DNA of 64,000 nt. Origin: Ophioceras dolichostomum (Eukaryota; Ascomycota; Sordariomycetes; Magnaporthales; Ophioceraceae). The translations under genes were made by a program, and so were the position numbers. Shown here piece by piece: positions 53,699 through 64,000 of the stretch (positions are counted from its first letter, which is position 1; each line of letters starts with the position of its first letter). The stretch lies in contig PYST01000005.1 of assembly GCA_003049485.1 (NCBI GenBank), forward strand, positions 246,463 through 310,462, given 5' to 3'. The notes beneath the pieces were generated by a model, which did no database searches, was not told the origin of the DNA, and saw only the letters and a list, made by a program, of their open reading frames with translations.

Positions 53699-53722
53699 GC
53701 GCACGCACGCACGCACGCACGC
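53699..53722 (+). repeat. (GCAC)n tetranucleotide repeat
   Basis: About six GCAC/ACGC units in tandem, just right of the assembly gap. Confidence 0.85.
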
Positions 53723-55696
53723 GGTTCCTCATGTACGCTCGATCCGACAGCTCGCCTGCAGGCAAGTGCATGCAGACTATCTATGTACAGCAGCTTAAGC
53801 GAGTTGATGATGGTGAGGGGTTCAGGAGGGCCACCGGACGCTGGTTTCTCTCGCCGAGGGGTATCTAAGTATTGATAGAATACCTACCTACCTAGGCATC
53901 CGGGACAATCAGCTCAGGGGCATGCATTACACACATCACGCGCCCTACGATCATCATTCAAGCCGGGCCTAGTCAGTGATCTTCCCGAGGTCTCCCGTGG
54001 TGGTTGTCGGCCTTGCTCGTCTGGGCCAGACAGACAGACAGAGTGGTCGCTTCGCGGCGCCCGGCAGTTGATCAGATTCATCACTCCCTCGCGAGCGTTG
54101 CGGGATGCCACCCGCACATGCCATATTGTTTTGACTTTCGTCCCATGCCTCTCCCGTACGGATCAGGGGAGTGTTTCATTGTCTGTAGGTAGATAGGTAG
54201 GTTTTGTCTATCTGCCGTCGAAGTGCACTGTAAGCGGTAATAGGTTGCGACAGTGAGCCATCCGTCCGTTTCACACCATGATCTCTGAGGATCGTGGGAT
54301 CGTCAGCAGATGGATATCAGTGAGCTGGATATAGCACAGCATGGTGATGTTGATGCTCATGATCGTGAGCTCAATGCTTTGCCAACTGCCGGGGTCTTGG
54401 AAGTTGGGTAGCTCACGGCAGTGCGTTGAGATTTGGGGGATAACGAGGCCACGAGGTGGCACTGGGCGGTTGACATCCTTTATATCCACAACTCGCGAGA
54501 GCTTCATCAGCTGTTGGTGTGAGTAAGACGTAGTAGCTCTCTGGTTGCGTGGCACAGTTGGTGACTCGCAAGAAAACGCAATGACGGTAGTCCTCTGCCG
54601 GTAGACTCCCTTTACGCGTGTATGTAATTAGGCTGGCTTCAGGCTCTCTGCGAGGCGGTTCCCTGTTGCCTGATGATCCTGAGAACACATATTGACTCCC
54701 TGTTTATTCTTGTCTTGCTTTGCTGTCTGTCTTCTAGAGATGAGACTTTCTACTCTTGCTGATCTTCCTTCATCCCATTCATAACATATCGTTGCTCTTA
54801 TCCGTCCGAAACCCGGCTGTCCTGGCCGATGAATGGAGCTCGGGGTCATACCAGAACTCTCAACCTTTTTATTTTAAGTTCTGTATTATTACTCTAGTAG
54901 CACATGTTTGGTCCCGGCGCAGAATGCTATGGTAGGCCTTGACAGCTGTGAGTGAAGTTAGTTGTGGAACTGGTGCAGTTCGCTTTGCATTTAGTGAGCA
55001 TCCTGGAACTGGTAATATGTCCTCTGAAGCCGGTTGACAGCTTGTAACTGAGTGATTGGCATGGCATGTTCACCATTTTGGCATCACCGCTAGTGATATC
55101 AGAAGCGCCTCGATGCAAAACTCGTCCAACTGATGAGATACATGCCACGTCCTGAGGCTGAAAATATCTAGATGGCATCCTTAATCTGTCTTCTTGAAAT
55201 ACTGAGATGTAACTCGGGCCGACCATGCAACGAGGCTTTGAACTGTTAACTTACTGATGGAGGTCCTTAACCCTTCGGTTTCCACTGTTGGTGAATGTTC
55301 GTCGAGGTTTCTGTGCAGCAGCTCAACGCGAATCAGGCTTGTGAGACTGAGCTAGCCTGGTCAGGATGATAGTTCCTCCGCTATGACATCGTGACCGCCT
55401 TGAGCGCCGTGACGAAGCCTGGATGGCGGGCACCAGGATGTTTCTTTGTCCGACGGCAGACGGCACTCGACCACCGCTACAACGGCGACAAAGGAGTCTT
55501 CATGGCGGACCCTAACCGTGTTGCCACAAAGCCACCGGAGTGTGTGAAAGGATCGTTGTCCTCATCACTCTCCTCACGGCGACTGTCCGAAATGGTTGCA
55601 CAAAAGCCCTGGTCGAACGGATGTGCCCTTATTTTGAGTATGTGCACAGCCAAGTCACCATTCCAGTCCCATCGTACAGTCTAAAACTTCTCTGAG
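53723..55696. other. Spacer with unresolved coding-like fragments
   Basis: Apart from the minus-strand fragment at 54271-54688, several short frames look partly protein-like: minus 54628-54849, and plus about 55540-55690 with VCERIVVLITLLTATVRNG. No gene model could be assembled. These may be decayed accessory genes. Confidence 0.35.
54271..54688 (-). pseudogene. Possible broken gene fragment, unknown family
   Basis: Two overlapping minus-strand frames look coding in succession. The first includes SLITYTRKGSLPAEDYRHC and VFLRVTNCATQPESYYV. The second includes QQLMKLSRVVDIKDVNRPV and FQDPGSWQSIELTIMS and ends at 54271. A frameshift near 54520-54550 would join them. The family is not recognised and chance cannot be excluded. 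Confidence 0.25.
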
Positions 55697-56204
55697 ATGT
55701 CATGCCAATTCAAGAAAGGAGACGTGGTGGCCTACACCAATGAGGGTGAGCAACTAACAGTGACCCCTGAGAGATTTCGTGAATCCACGACTTCGCTGAC
55801 ACCAACTCCGAATCCGAACTTCCTCGCCTTATAGCACAAAGTGAGTTCCCTGTCCCCACCAGTTTCCTTTGCACCTCCTAACTCACTCAGTCCATCGCAT
55901 CGGGCTGCTGATGACTCTTCCTCACGTCGCCGTAGTCACTTACCTCGCGCGTGTTCTCGGAAGCATGCCGGACCCGAGCGGCGTGTACATGTGCCACATC
56001 AAGGTGGAAAAGATCTGGTTGAACAAGGTGAGACTTCCTGGATACAGGTCTGGCCCCCTTAACTGAGGTCTGGCAGATGCATAGTATGCATTAATTACTA
56101 ATTACCGAAACAAACAGAGATGGGTGATTTTGGAGGAGGAAGGGAAGTTCCATCAGAACTTCGTCCGCCTCGCTGATCTGCGGCCTTCTAAAGAGACGCT
56201 TTAG
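55697..56204 (+). CDS. Small 77-aa protein, tandem copy A of an unrecognised family
   Basis: Exons by frame and splice consensus: 55697-55745, a candidate 6-nt micro-exon 55835-55840 (flanked by ttatag and gtgagt), 55936-56027 and 56118-56204. The product begins MSCQFKKGDVVAYTNE, passes through ITYLARVLGSMPDPSG, VYMCHIKVEKIWLNK and RWVILEEEGKF, and ends VRLADLRPSKETL. The frame is intact with or without the micro-exon because 6 is a multiple of 3. Basic-Gly-Asp-Val-Val-x-Tyr followed by short alternating hydrophobic strands suggests a small SH3-like/Tudor-like barrel (inference only). No signal peptide. The next gene at 56636 is a paralogue with the same exon phases. Confidence 0.55.
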
Positions 56205-56635
56205 CTCTCTAGGTTCTGAGCAGGGAAAGGACTGGAGGGTGACTAGGAAGTTAGCCCGCCGCTCCTAACTGGAGAATATGGGGTGATTGGACGGTCGGTA
56301 AGCTGAGATTGAGGTTTGTGGGCGGTGTGTGTGGAGATAAATGTGATGGACCTCATGGCTCTGGATGGTACGCGTGAGAGTAGTACCATAGGTGGAAGTA
56401 GGCAGTTGGTGACCTTGTGATCAAAGCGGTAGTTGAAGCTTATTCACTTAGCAGCCATGGGCTTGTATATGTTCGTAAGATATTTTATATAAATGAGCCT
56501 CTCTCCTGCTTCTTGCCCCTTTGAGCAGGAAGTACTACTCAGTACTCTCAACGTTGAACTCAAGTCTCATATCTGAATCATCAACGCAACCACAATAATA
56601 TCACGGAGATCCGCATTACGGGCCAGGGGACAAGC

Positions 56636-57318
56636 ATGGAGGCGCCCAAAGAGCTGAATGAAAGGGTAAACGACGGGGTCGAGCAAGAGGAGCACGAGGT
56701 AGAGGCTTCAGTGAAGGTCAAGGGGGACGACAAGTTGCCAATACAGCCAAACCGCTTCAGGAAAGGAGATGTGGTGAAGTACAAGAACGCTGGTAAGACA
56801 TTCACGATAATTACTATCTTCCCCCCTTGAGGTTGTGCTAGGTGGCGCTTGGCCAAGCACACACGAGGCTGACCGTGCTACAGCTGGATGTGAGTACATC
56901 TCAAAGACCTCTTTGTGTTAGAGCGATTAGCATGCCTGCAGCAGCCGTGTATCCCCGTTAAACGCTCACTAGGAGCCTAGACACATATCTCGCCAAAGTG
57001 GTAGCCGTTGTCATGAACGGTGACAGTAGTACTTTCGAATATCTCATCAAGGCCGAGAGGATCTGCATCCATAGGGTGAGTTCTAGTTTCCTACCGGTTA
57101 CATATGATGCCAGACTTGTTGCTCTGCTTGCCACCCTGCTCGATTTTCGCTGAGCAAGAGACGGTCATTAACATATGCTCCATGCCTACTACTGCGCTGC
57201 TGGCTCCGCTACTCGACGCGTGTTTCAGGTATGGATCACATTCGAGTCCGACGAAGCGGCTTTCTACGATGGGCTTCTGAGCGGCGACAAGTTGGAGGCA
57301 ACGGATGAGAAACTCTAA
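56636..57318 (+). CDS. Small 115-aa protein, tandem copy B of the same family
   Basis: Exons: 56636-56792, candidate 6-nt micro-exon 56884-56889 (between gctacag and gtgagt), 56981-57075 and 57229-57318. An acidic N-terminal extension (MEAPKELNERVNDGVEQEEH) precedes the family core: NRFRKGDVVKYKNA, TYLAKVVAVVMNGDSSTF, EYLIKAERICIHR and VWITFESDEAAFYDGLL, ending EATDEKL. Alignment to copy A is collinear and of equal length through the core, and every intron lies at the same position and phase. The C-terminal part has diverged most (no 'LADLRP'). The pair probably arose by tandem duplication. Cytosolic or nuclear; function unknown. It lies about 1.3 kb upstream of the intact ankyrin gene on the same strand. 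Confidence 0.55.
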
Positions 57319-58653
57319 GGACTGACTGGTCAGCCTTGGGCCCTCGTTGGCTGCCCTCATGACGGGAGTAAAAGGCCAGTAGTCCCTATGGATAGAGCGA
57401 CGCCACCCGATGATTCGTGGAGGAAGTGTGTGAAGTACTGGAACTTTACAGCTTGTTCTCGATACACCGAAGCTCTGATATAATTACTACCTACCCACTC
57501 GGCACCTTTTGCGGCCCTGTTCATTGGCTTTGGTGACCTGCCCTACCTCGCTGGTTGTCACACGGATGAACCTACAGTGGGCCTTTCTAGGCAGCAGAGT
57601 GGGCCATAGGCCACGTCAAGCCCAGAAGGTGCCTCAGGCATCTAGGAAAGATGGTCTATATAAGGGCAGTTGTATTATATCTTCATCCAGAGGGGATCCT
57701 AGATCCTTAAGCCTCCATTAGATGCCCTTAGAGATTATCCCTTGCAATACCACAAGCCCTTATTACACACAAGCCCTTGTAACACTGGTCCCCGGTGGCG
57801 GCCAAGGCCAAAGGATAACGATTTTAGGATTGTAAAATACTTACATTTGACTACAGATATGCCTGTAACATAATCTTGAGATTGTATAAAGCTGTTTCCC
57901 ATAAGTTAGTTATAAAATAATTTTAAATTATACTATCTGTTGGAAAGGCGAAGGTAGGCGGGACAAGTGCATGCACAAGTTCGTCTGGGGTTTTTTGGTT
58001 GTTTCATTCATGTTTGTTCTCAGCTAGGTTTGCGACGGAGTCGCGGGGAGAGAGGTGCTAGCTATATGGTGGAGAGTGGGGCTCGCGCTGTCGCCTGAGA
58101 CCTGAGGCAACATTCCCAGTGAATGCTATTGTTCAAAGTCACTAGGAGCTCGCACCCAATTAACCAACACTATCATTTCGAAAAAAATTTATTCAGTTTA
58201 TCTCAGAACTAGGTATCTCAGCGTCATCTCAGATCGCGGCAAGTGGACCATCTGGCAGAAGAGCAATGCTATTCGAGCGGCCACCGCTATTGCCTGGAGG
58301 GGCATTTTTCTCAATACTATGGGCTTCCAAGTCGGGGGATTCGGCAACGGTGGTGTCAAAGATCGAAACGATATTATCGCTCCCTGGCTTTTTATTAAGC
58401 CACCCTCAGACGACAGTTTCCCTTTTTGGTCAGGCTGTGTGCATGCAGTGCAACGATGCTGCGCAGCTGCCTGAGGCCTTTGCGAAAGGTGCAGCTCAAG
58501 GCACATTTTCGTCGGATGACCCCTCAGTTCATACCCCTCTATTTCTTCTCTCTTTCTTTCACCTGCTTCCACCGATTTGTGCCTGTTCCATGGGCGTTCT
58601 CGCCGAACATAGAATGCCGCCCATCGGCCAGGGCCCGTATTCTCCGACACCTC
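57319..58653. other. Intergenic, partly AT-rich
   Basis: About 57720-57950 is clearly more A/T-rich than its surroundings and may be the remains of a mutated repeat. The rest should hold the promoter of the ankyrin gene. The minus-strand frame at 58198-58818 is judged a shadow. Confidence 0.45.
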
Positions 58654-61600
58654 ATGGCTGAGATCTTCGGAATAGCCGCTGGCGTGGTCGGTTTCGCGTC
58701 GCTGGGCATCCAGATCGGCGAGGGGGTGGTCAGGCTGCGCAGTCGGTACAAGGATATCCCTCAGATCCGCAAGCAAGTCGAGATGCTGGTTCGTTCTCTC
58801 GATATCGCATCCAAGCACGTCGAGCTCCTCGAGACGGAATACGGCACGCGTATCGCAAGCACCCAGACCGGACCCGCTTTTCTTGGGCTATGTCGCGATC
58901 GTTGTCAGACGTTGCGCGAATGCGTGGATCGGCTATGCTTAAAAATACCGGACCCGTCGCAGAGGTTGAGGAGATCCAAAATCAAAAAGCTACTGGAATC
59001 CAAGGAGTGGAAAGATAATTATGAAGCGCTGAGGCGCGAAGTGGATAGCTTTAAATCTGACCTTTTGAGGTAGGATTGGTTTAGTCCATGTTATCCCCCT
59101 CTACATCGCTGACTTTCACTGAACTAGTTTGGAAGTCATCTACCTACATACCGTGGGTCGTTTCGTGAGCGTCCCCGTGGTTCAAGTAGACATTTCGCAA
59201 GCAGTGCCAGATCCAGAGCTCGATGCCAGTGCAGAAGCCATCCGCGTCGCTTCAACTGGTAGTACGCACGAGGGCCACGGCACTGGAAGCGACAGCTTAA
59301 GAGAAGCTGCCGGGGAGACAGAGGCACACAGTAACGAACAGGCGCATGATGCGGACGCAACTGCTGAGGAAGATATCGAATCGGGGCCAACGGCGGCGCC
59401 ATATAAGCCCCCGAATTATCGAATTGGGGTTTCCAGCTGCTCTGTTCGGCAATGCCATTGCTCATGCCATGCATTGCGGAAGTTTGGGGGCAGGTTCTGG
59501 TACTTACAATATTCCCCATTGTCTATGGTATTCGACACCTGCGATAATGCGCGGTGCACAGCCAGACGGTATCGCGTTGAGCTTCGCCTCACGCTCTCCC
59601 GCTTCGGCTTGCCATTTGCAGTCATATTCGGGGCCGACTTGAACTTTGAGGCTGGGAGATTCTCTTTAAAGCCGGCGTTTATAGTGCAGAGTGTTGTAAA
59701 GGCTACCTCTCCGGGATTCAAGGTGATGTGGAGGTTACAGGAGGATGATATCGAATTTGAGGCAGCCGTGGACGAGTTGAGAGCCATTGCAAGGACAGAC
59801 CCAACCTTCCGCCACCACGTGGATCCCAAGGGACACAGCTACATCGAGGTACGTTTCCACACGACATTTGCCATGATATCACAGCCTCAGGATCGCTAAC
59901 CAACCTGCTCAGAAGCTATTCTGGTATGGAGCCTGGGGTATGGCGGGGTGGAGAATTAAAGAGCAGCTCAGGTTGGGCGACCTACTGATCCATGAGTTTG
60001 GCATCACGGCTGGCATCGACTCTCCAACGTATGTACAAGCGATCATTATCATTGTGCCATCCGCAATCATCTGATCACCAGTCGCCGATGCTAGTTTCCT
60101 GCCGACCTTGGCTGAGCTGGGTACACGAAGCCTCGAAGCAGTCGATGGCCTAGCGAAGCTAGGTATCGACTTTGGCGACTCGCCTTCACCTACCTTCGCG
60201 TCGTGGCCGAAACCCGACCTTGAAGATTACAGCCCGTCTCAGTTTTACCCCATTGTTGTAGACGATCCTTTTCATCGCCTGTTCCTCATCGCTGTGACCC
60301 AGTCAAGCCGAGGTGAGTAGTCCCTCCGTTTCGTCTCGTCTCGCTATCTTAGTCTCGGTATTTTTTTTAAAAATTCTAACGCCTCTGTCTGCAGACTTCG
60401 GGGGCACAACAGATCTGCACTGGGTGGTAATGCACTCCCCACCGGCAGAGTTACAGAAAGCACTTCAAAACTACGCCTGGCTTGACGCCCACAGAAACTT
60501 TCTTGGTCAAACGCCTCTGCACTTCGCCGTCGGCTTTCCCGAAAAGCTGACCGTGCTTCTAAACGCTGGCCATCCAATCGACGTCGTGGACAAGAATGGC
60601 GCCACTCCGCTCATGTATGCAGCCGCCGAAGGGGACCAAGAGAGCGTGTCTGTCCTGGTGAAGGCAGGGGCGGATTTGTTTCTCCGAGACTCCGGATATC
60701 ACGGCGATTCGAAGAGCTGGGATGCCATTGCCTACGCGGCGAGCTTGTGGCGTTGGTCAGTTGTTTGGAGCTTTCCGAACCTGGTCAGAGCTCCCGAGGA
60801 AATCCGGGGTGTACTCTCGCGAATCAAAGCATCGCCACGTCCGATCGATGATCCCGTGCAAGGAACCCGATGGGACCTCACCTTCTTCCTCGAAGTCATG
60901 AGGAACCTACGAGATCCGAACGTAATGTTCGAAAATGGAGAAACGCCCCTGCACGGCTGTCGGAGCTCCATGGTCGTTGGGTTGGCCCTGCTTCATGGCT
61001 TTACCGCTTGCAACGTCCAGGACAGCTATGGAGAGCATAGCCTCTTCGCCGTCAGCGGCTTCCGAGACCCGGAAGTGTTCATCGAACTGCTCAAAAGAGG
61101 AGCGGACCCGAACCTCCAAAATCTGAAAGGAGAGACCATTTTCCGCAAGATCGTGGGTCACATCGGGCTTAACTCGGGGAACGGCAGAGACATTGACTGC
61201 TTGAAAGTCTTACTCAAGCACGGCGCCAGTCCAGTGATCCATGACAATTGCAGCTGCCGTTGCTCACGTGGTGGATGTCTGCCGTCTGTTGAGCTGCCGC
61301 TCATTGACTGTTCGCTGATGGGCAATCTTTCTTTCGACAAGCGACCCTCATTTCTGATCTTCTTGTTGCTTAAGGAACTGGAGGACTCCGGAAGGGTGGA
61401 GCATGCCAAGATTGTCGCTGTCGACACGCTCCGTCGTGCTCTCTTCGACGATCTCGGGCTGCAACATACTTGTGAAGGGCAAGGCGGTCAAGACGACGAC
61501 AGCCTCCCAATCTGGGATACTCAGGGACAGATTGCTGTCGACAGAGCTTCCGAAACTCTAGAAGACCAAACTCGGATCTGGGAGTCTCGCAGTTACGACG

Positions 61601-62282
61601 AACTGAAGCTTGATATCATGCAGTACCTAAAGGATCACCCAAACGCGGCCAGCAAGGCCGGGTCTGTGGCAGGCAACGGCGTCGATGACAACCCCAACGA
61701 ACTAGATCCTGAGCCCCAAGGCTCCGGCACTGAGCAGGTAGGAATATCACCAGCCAGTATGAAGATGTTCACGGCCTTTTTCCTCGAAGCATTGCAGCTA
61801 ATGAGACACATTGCTAGCCTGGTGACGGTTCGGAACTCGTCGACGCGGCTAACGACATATTCATCGAGAAGTGGATGCTAATGATCAGCAACTTGGAGAA
61901 GTCTGGCTGGGCAGGCATGGGGCTGGGAATACAAGGCAAAACTGGGATTCGCTCAGCGTTTGAGGACTTCGTGGGATTGCTCCGCTCAATCAGCGACGCG
62001 GAGCTATCCGGATACCGAGAGCTGGTCGACCAACTTTCCTCAGTCTTGGGGATTCCGATACCGCAGCAGGATGGCGACGGCCCCAAGTTCCACCCGGATT
62101 ATACGGATGAGCTGACCGAGATGTTCTCCGAACTCCTTCCCTCAAGTCCCTCGGTCAACAAGGACTCGGAGGCCCCAGAGGAGACCGCAGCCCCAAGGAC
62201 GCGAATGACCTTCCTAGGGAAAGCCGAGTTGACTTGGCGGCGTATTTTGGAAGACCTAAGTTCGGCCGAACAAGAGGAGTGA
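58654..62282 (+). CDS. Fungal STAND-N-terminal-domain / ankyrin-repeat protein (six exons, 1,092 aa)
   Basis: Exons 58654-59069, 59128-59848, 59913-60028, 60095-60312, 60395-61737 and 61818-62282. All five introns are 58-82 bp and GT-AG, and the frame stays open throughout. Residues 1 to about 125 (MAEIFGIAAGVVGFASLGIQ ... DIPQIRKQVEMLVRSLDIA) match the helical fungal N-terminal domain of STAND proteins (PF17111-like). Residues 243-252 hold a C-x4-C-x-C-x-C cluster followed by an aromatic/'TCDNARC' segment seen in many fungal ankyrin proteins. Ankyrin repeats follow: RNFLGQTPLHFAVGFPEKL (524-), DKNGATPLMYAAAEGDQESV (556-) and DPEVFIELLKRGADPNLQN (715-). A second Cys cluster, NCSCRCSRGGCLP, lies at about 775-787. 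No NACHT or NB-ARC is present, so this is NLR-like without the nucleotide switch. A self/non-self or signalling role is inferred from the family only. Confidence 0.78.
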
Positions 62283-63010
62283 GGTATAAGTTGGCTGCTC
62301 TATCTCTCATGCGAGTGCCCCATACTCTCTCGAAGGCGGATATCGCCAGAGGGCTCTGAAGGCTTTCAGTTCGGGCAATGTGGCTCGGACTTTATCCCGG
62401 ACAGATCTGGTCAGGTTGATATAAGTAGGTAATCAGGGAAGCTCACCGAGTTTAGGAGACTTACGTCTAGATTGCCTCGTTAAATCTGTGTAGTTCGATA
62501 GGCTTATGTTCAAATTTCCGGCGATAATAACCTTCACCTAGTACCTTCATCTTGATAACGTTACGGTATAGATACCCATCCAACTATGATGTGGAGGCTG
62601 ACATACTAAGAACGACGATACATTTTGCCGAATTCAGGCCCTTGGAAGACATCAGAGAAAAACGAAAACGTTAACATCATCAAACCTTCCCCGCTACCAC
62701 CACCACCACCACCAAGCGAGATCCGGTTGGGGAACAAAGCCAACCTTCTCCCAAGTCTAGCAAGAGCAACCGTTCTCGAGCTGATGACGCTCAGCAACAT
62801 CCGCGTCGCCACGACCGTATGTCCGCTTTTTACTCAGGCCATTGCACTAAACAATTGAGGTGAACATCTAAGCAAGCTAGCCGCCGGGCGGCTTAAATAG
62901 TACCATTTTATATCCACCTCTCTCCGCGTCACAGTGGCATAGCACCGTGGGGCTGAGCCAAGTACCTTAATCACTTGCATAATTAGCAAGACGCACAGCA
63001 TGATAATTTG
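62283..63010. other. Intergenic spacer
   Basis: 3' flank of the ankyrin gene. A short plus frame at 62625-62858 contains a CCA-repeat-encoded polyproline run and is not supported as a gene. Confidence 0.45.
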
Positions 63011-63212
63011 AGGGGGCTGGCCGTATGTGTAGGCTTCGAGCGGAATACCCCGGCTTTTCAGGGAAGCGGCTGCTGGCGAGGCGAGGGCGCCGCCCATGCT
63101 GTGGCTTGTCACTGAGTACCAGGCTGTAGCATTGGAACTCGCGTCTTTTGGCGTCGAGTGAGGCTTTCAGCTCAGTCGTGATCGAAGCTCTCCAGTGGCA
63201 CCTCCCGTCGCA
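63011..63212 (-). pseudogene. Class 3 lipase fragment (nucleophile-elbow region), broken
   Basis: The minus strand reads HWRASITTELKASLDAKRR then FQCYSLV. After a shift of frame around four extra bases near 63115, it reads VTSHSMGGALASPAAASLK and IPLEAYTYGQP. This is the core of fungal class 3 lipases (PF01764), where a helix ends '...y.vvvTGHSLGGALA.LAA..L' and is followed by 'v..YTyGqPRvGn'. The first Gly of G-H-S-x-G is Ser here, and the 'RVGN' continuation is missing. No signal peptide or catalytic Asp/His region is nearby, so only a remnant survives. Confidence 0.6.
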
Positions 63213-63764
63213 ATCGTCGTCACCTTTTTTATTTTTTTCGGTCCCCCGCACCTTAATTACTGCTTGTTGCGCCAGCTCGATTAGTCGATACAACGACCGA
63301 GGTACCGGCGGGTCAATCTGGAAAGTTCCCACCCAGCGTGCCAAGGCACCAAGACGAAGGGACGGCCAGGCCGGTTGGGCATGTCGGAAACAAAAAAGGA
63401 AGAAGCCTGTTGGAAGGCCAGGGTTCCAATTGGAAAAGACACGCGTGTGGTAAACCAATCTGTTGATTCTGATGATGTACGAGGAAGAGAAAAAGCTAGT
63501 CTACGCGTGGGCCGGAGGAAGTGCTTTTGTAGGCGACTCCTGAGGGTCCACGTGACCTGAGGTCTGTTGGAGGTGGATGCCTTGATGACTGAGGCAACTA
63601 GTTCCTCATGGGTGCAGAAAGGTGCACCCAGTGGTTCAACAAAGCCACATCGAGACCACCTGGTGAATGGGGCAGAAACACTAGTGATGAGTCCATTTGC
63701 GAATTAACGGAGAAAACCACGGGATGAAATCAATATCAGCTATCTAAAGGGAACACGGACAGAT
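63213..63764. other. Spacer downstream of the right-edge gene
   Basis: 3' flank of the minus-strand SDR-like gene. No other gene is supported. Confidence 0.4.
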
Positions 63765-63897
63765 CTACTGCGGTGCTCTCCTCATCGAGTTCAGTATTCC
63801 CTCGCCATCTACTATAAACTGCAGCTCGGCCATCGTCTCGGCCCACAGTCTTTCGGTGGCGGCCTTACCCTCGGGAGTGTAGGCATGAGGCGAGTAC
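63765..63897 (-). CDS. C-terminal exon of an SDR-like gene (runs off right edge)
   Basis: A good acceptor (branch-like GCTAAC, then tttacttccag) precedes an exon reading YSPHAYTPEGKAATERLWAE and TMAELQFIVDGEGILNSM, ending RRAPQ-stop at 63767-63765. 'Y.aYtpEGk.AteRLW.eTl.EL.f' is the usual tail of a group of fungal short-chain dehydrogenases. The catalytic part lies beyond the window. The intron continues to the edge through a (TG)n run. Confidence 0.5.
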
Positions 63898-63984
63898 CTG
63901 GAAGTAAACCAGAGGTCGTCATCACAATGTTAGCAGCGGTACGAGCGTATAAATCGACAATGACGAAAAAAGGCAGGGAAATGA

Positions 63985-64000
63985 TGTGTGTGTGTGTGTG
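63985..64000 (+). repeat. (TG)n run at the right edge
   Basis: Eight TG units reach the end of the window, inside the putative intron of the edge gene. The full length is not visible. Confidence 0.8.

Overview
The window is nuclear DNA from a filamentous ascomycete, most likely a sordariomycete. The evidence is short GT-AG introns of about 60-220 bp, a Clr5-domain protein, a DUF6604-type gene, a fungal-type STAND N-terminal domain joined to ankyrin repeats, glutamine-tract regulatory proteins and long microsatellite-bearing spacers. There is no operon structure. I saw no rRNA, no CRISPR array and no convincing tRNA.

Layout. 0-3 kb: the 5' end of an F-box-like gene (minus) and, divergent from it, a frameshifted DUF6604 gene (plus). 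3-10 kb: spacer with gene remnants of uncertain identity and a near-perfect (AG)n microsatellite of about 826 bp. 10-22 kb: the best-preserved housekeeping and metabolic stretch, with an NAD(P)-binding atypical SDR, a secreted lactonase-type beta-propeller protein, a two-exon Clr5-domain protein and a class I SAM methyltransferase. 23-27.5 kb: an island of broken genes on the minus strand (coiled-coil-like protein with two in-frame TAG codons, a short-chain dehydrogenase with an in-frame TAG and a lost 3' end, a frameshifted ankyrin gene) with diverged tandem repeats inside it. 30-34.6 kb: a large SH3-RasGEF_N-RasGEF (Cdc25-type) Ras activator, minus strand. 34.6-53.6 kb: about 19 kb with no convincing coding sequence, containing microsatellites and ending at an assembly gap inside a poly-T run. 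54-64 kb: accessory region with two tandem paralogous small multi-exon genes (77 and 115 aa), an intact six-exon 1,092-aa ankyrin protein whose broken paralogue lies in the 25-27 kb island, a class 3 lipase remnant, and the last exon of another SDR-like gene running off the right edge.

How the parts relate. The metabolic genes at 10-22 kb show no sign of a biosynthetic cluster. The two accessory zones (23-27.5 and 54-64 kb) share a paralogous ankyrin/STAND-N family and several pseudogenes. That pattern fits a birth-and-death family of NLR-like proteins, with RIP-like or simple decay of extra copies. The most novel-looking element is the tandem small-gene pair at 55.7-57.3 kb, with conserved exon phases and a possible 6-nt micro-exon. 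Exon joins given here are inferred by eye from splice consensus, frame and paralogue comparison.
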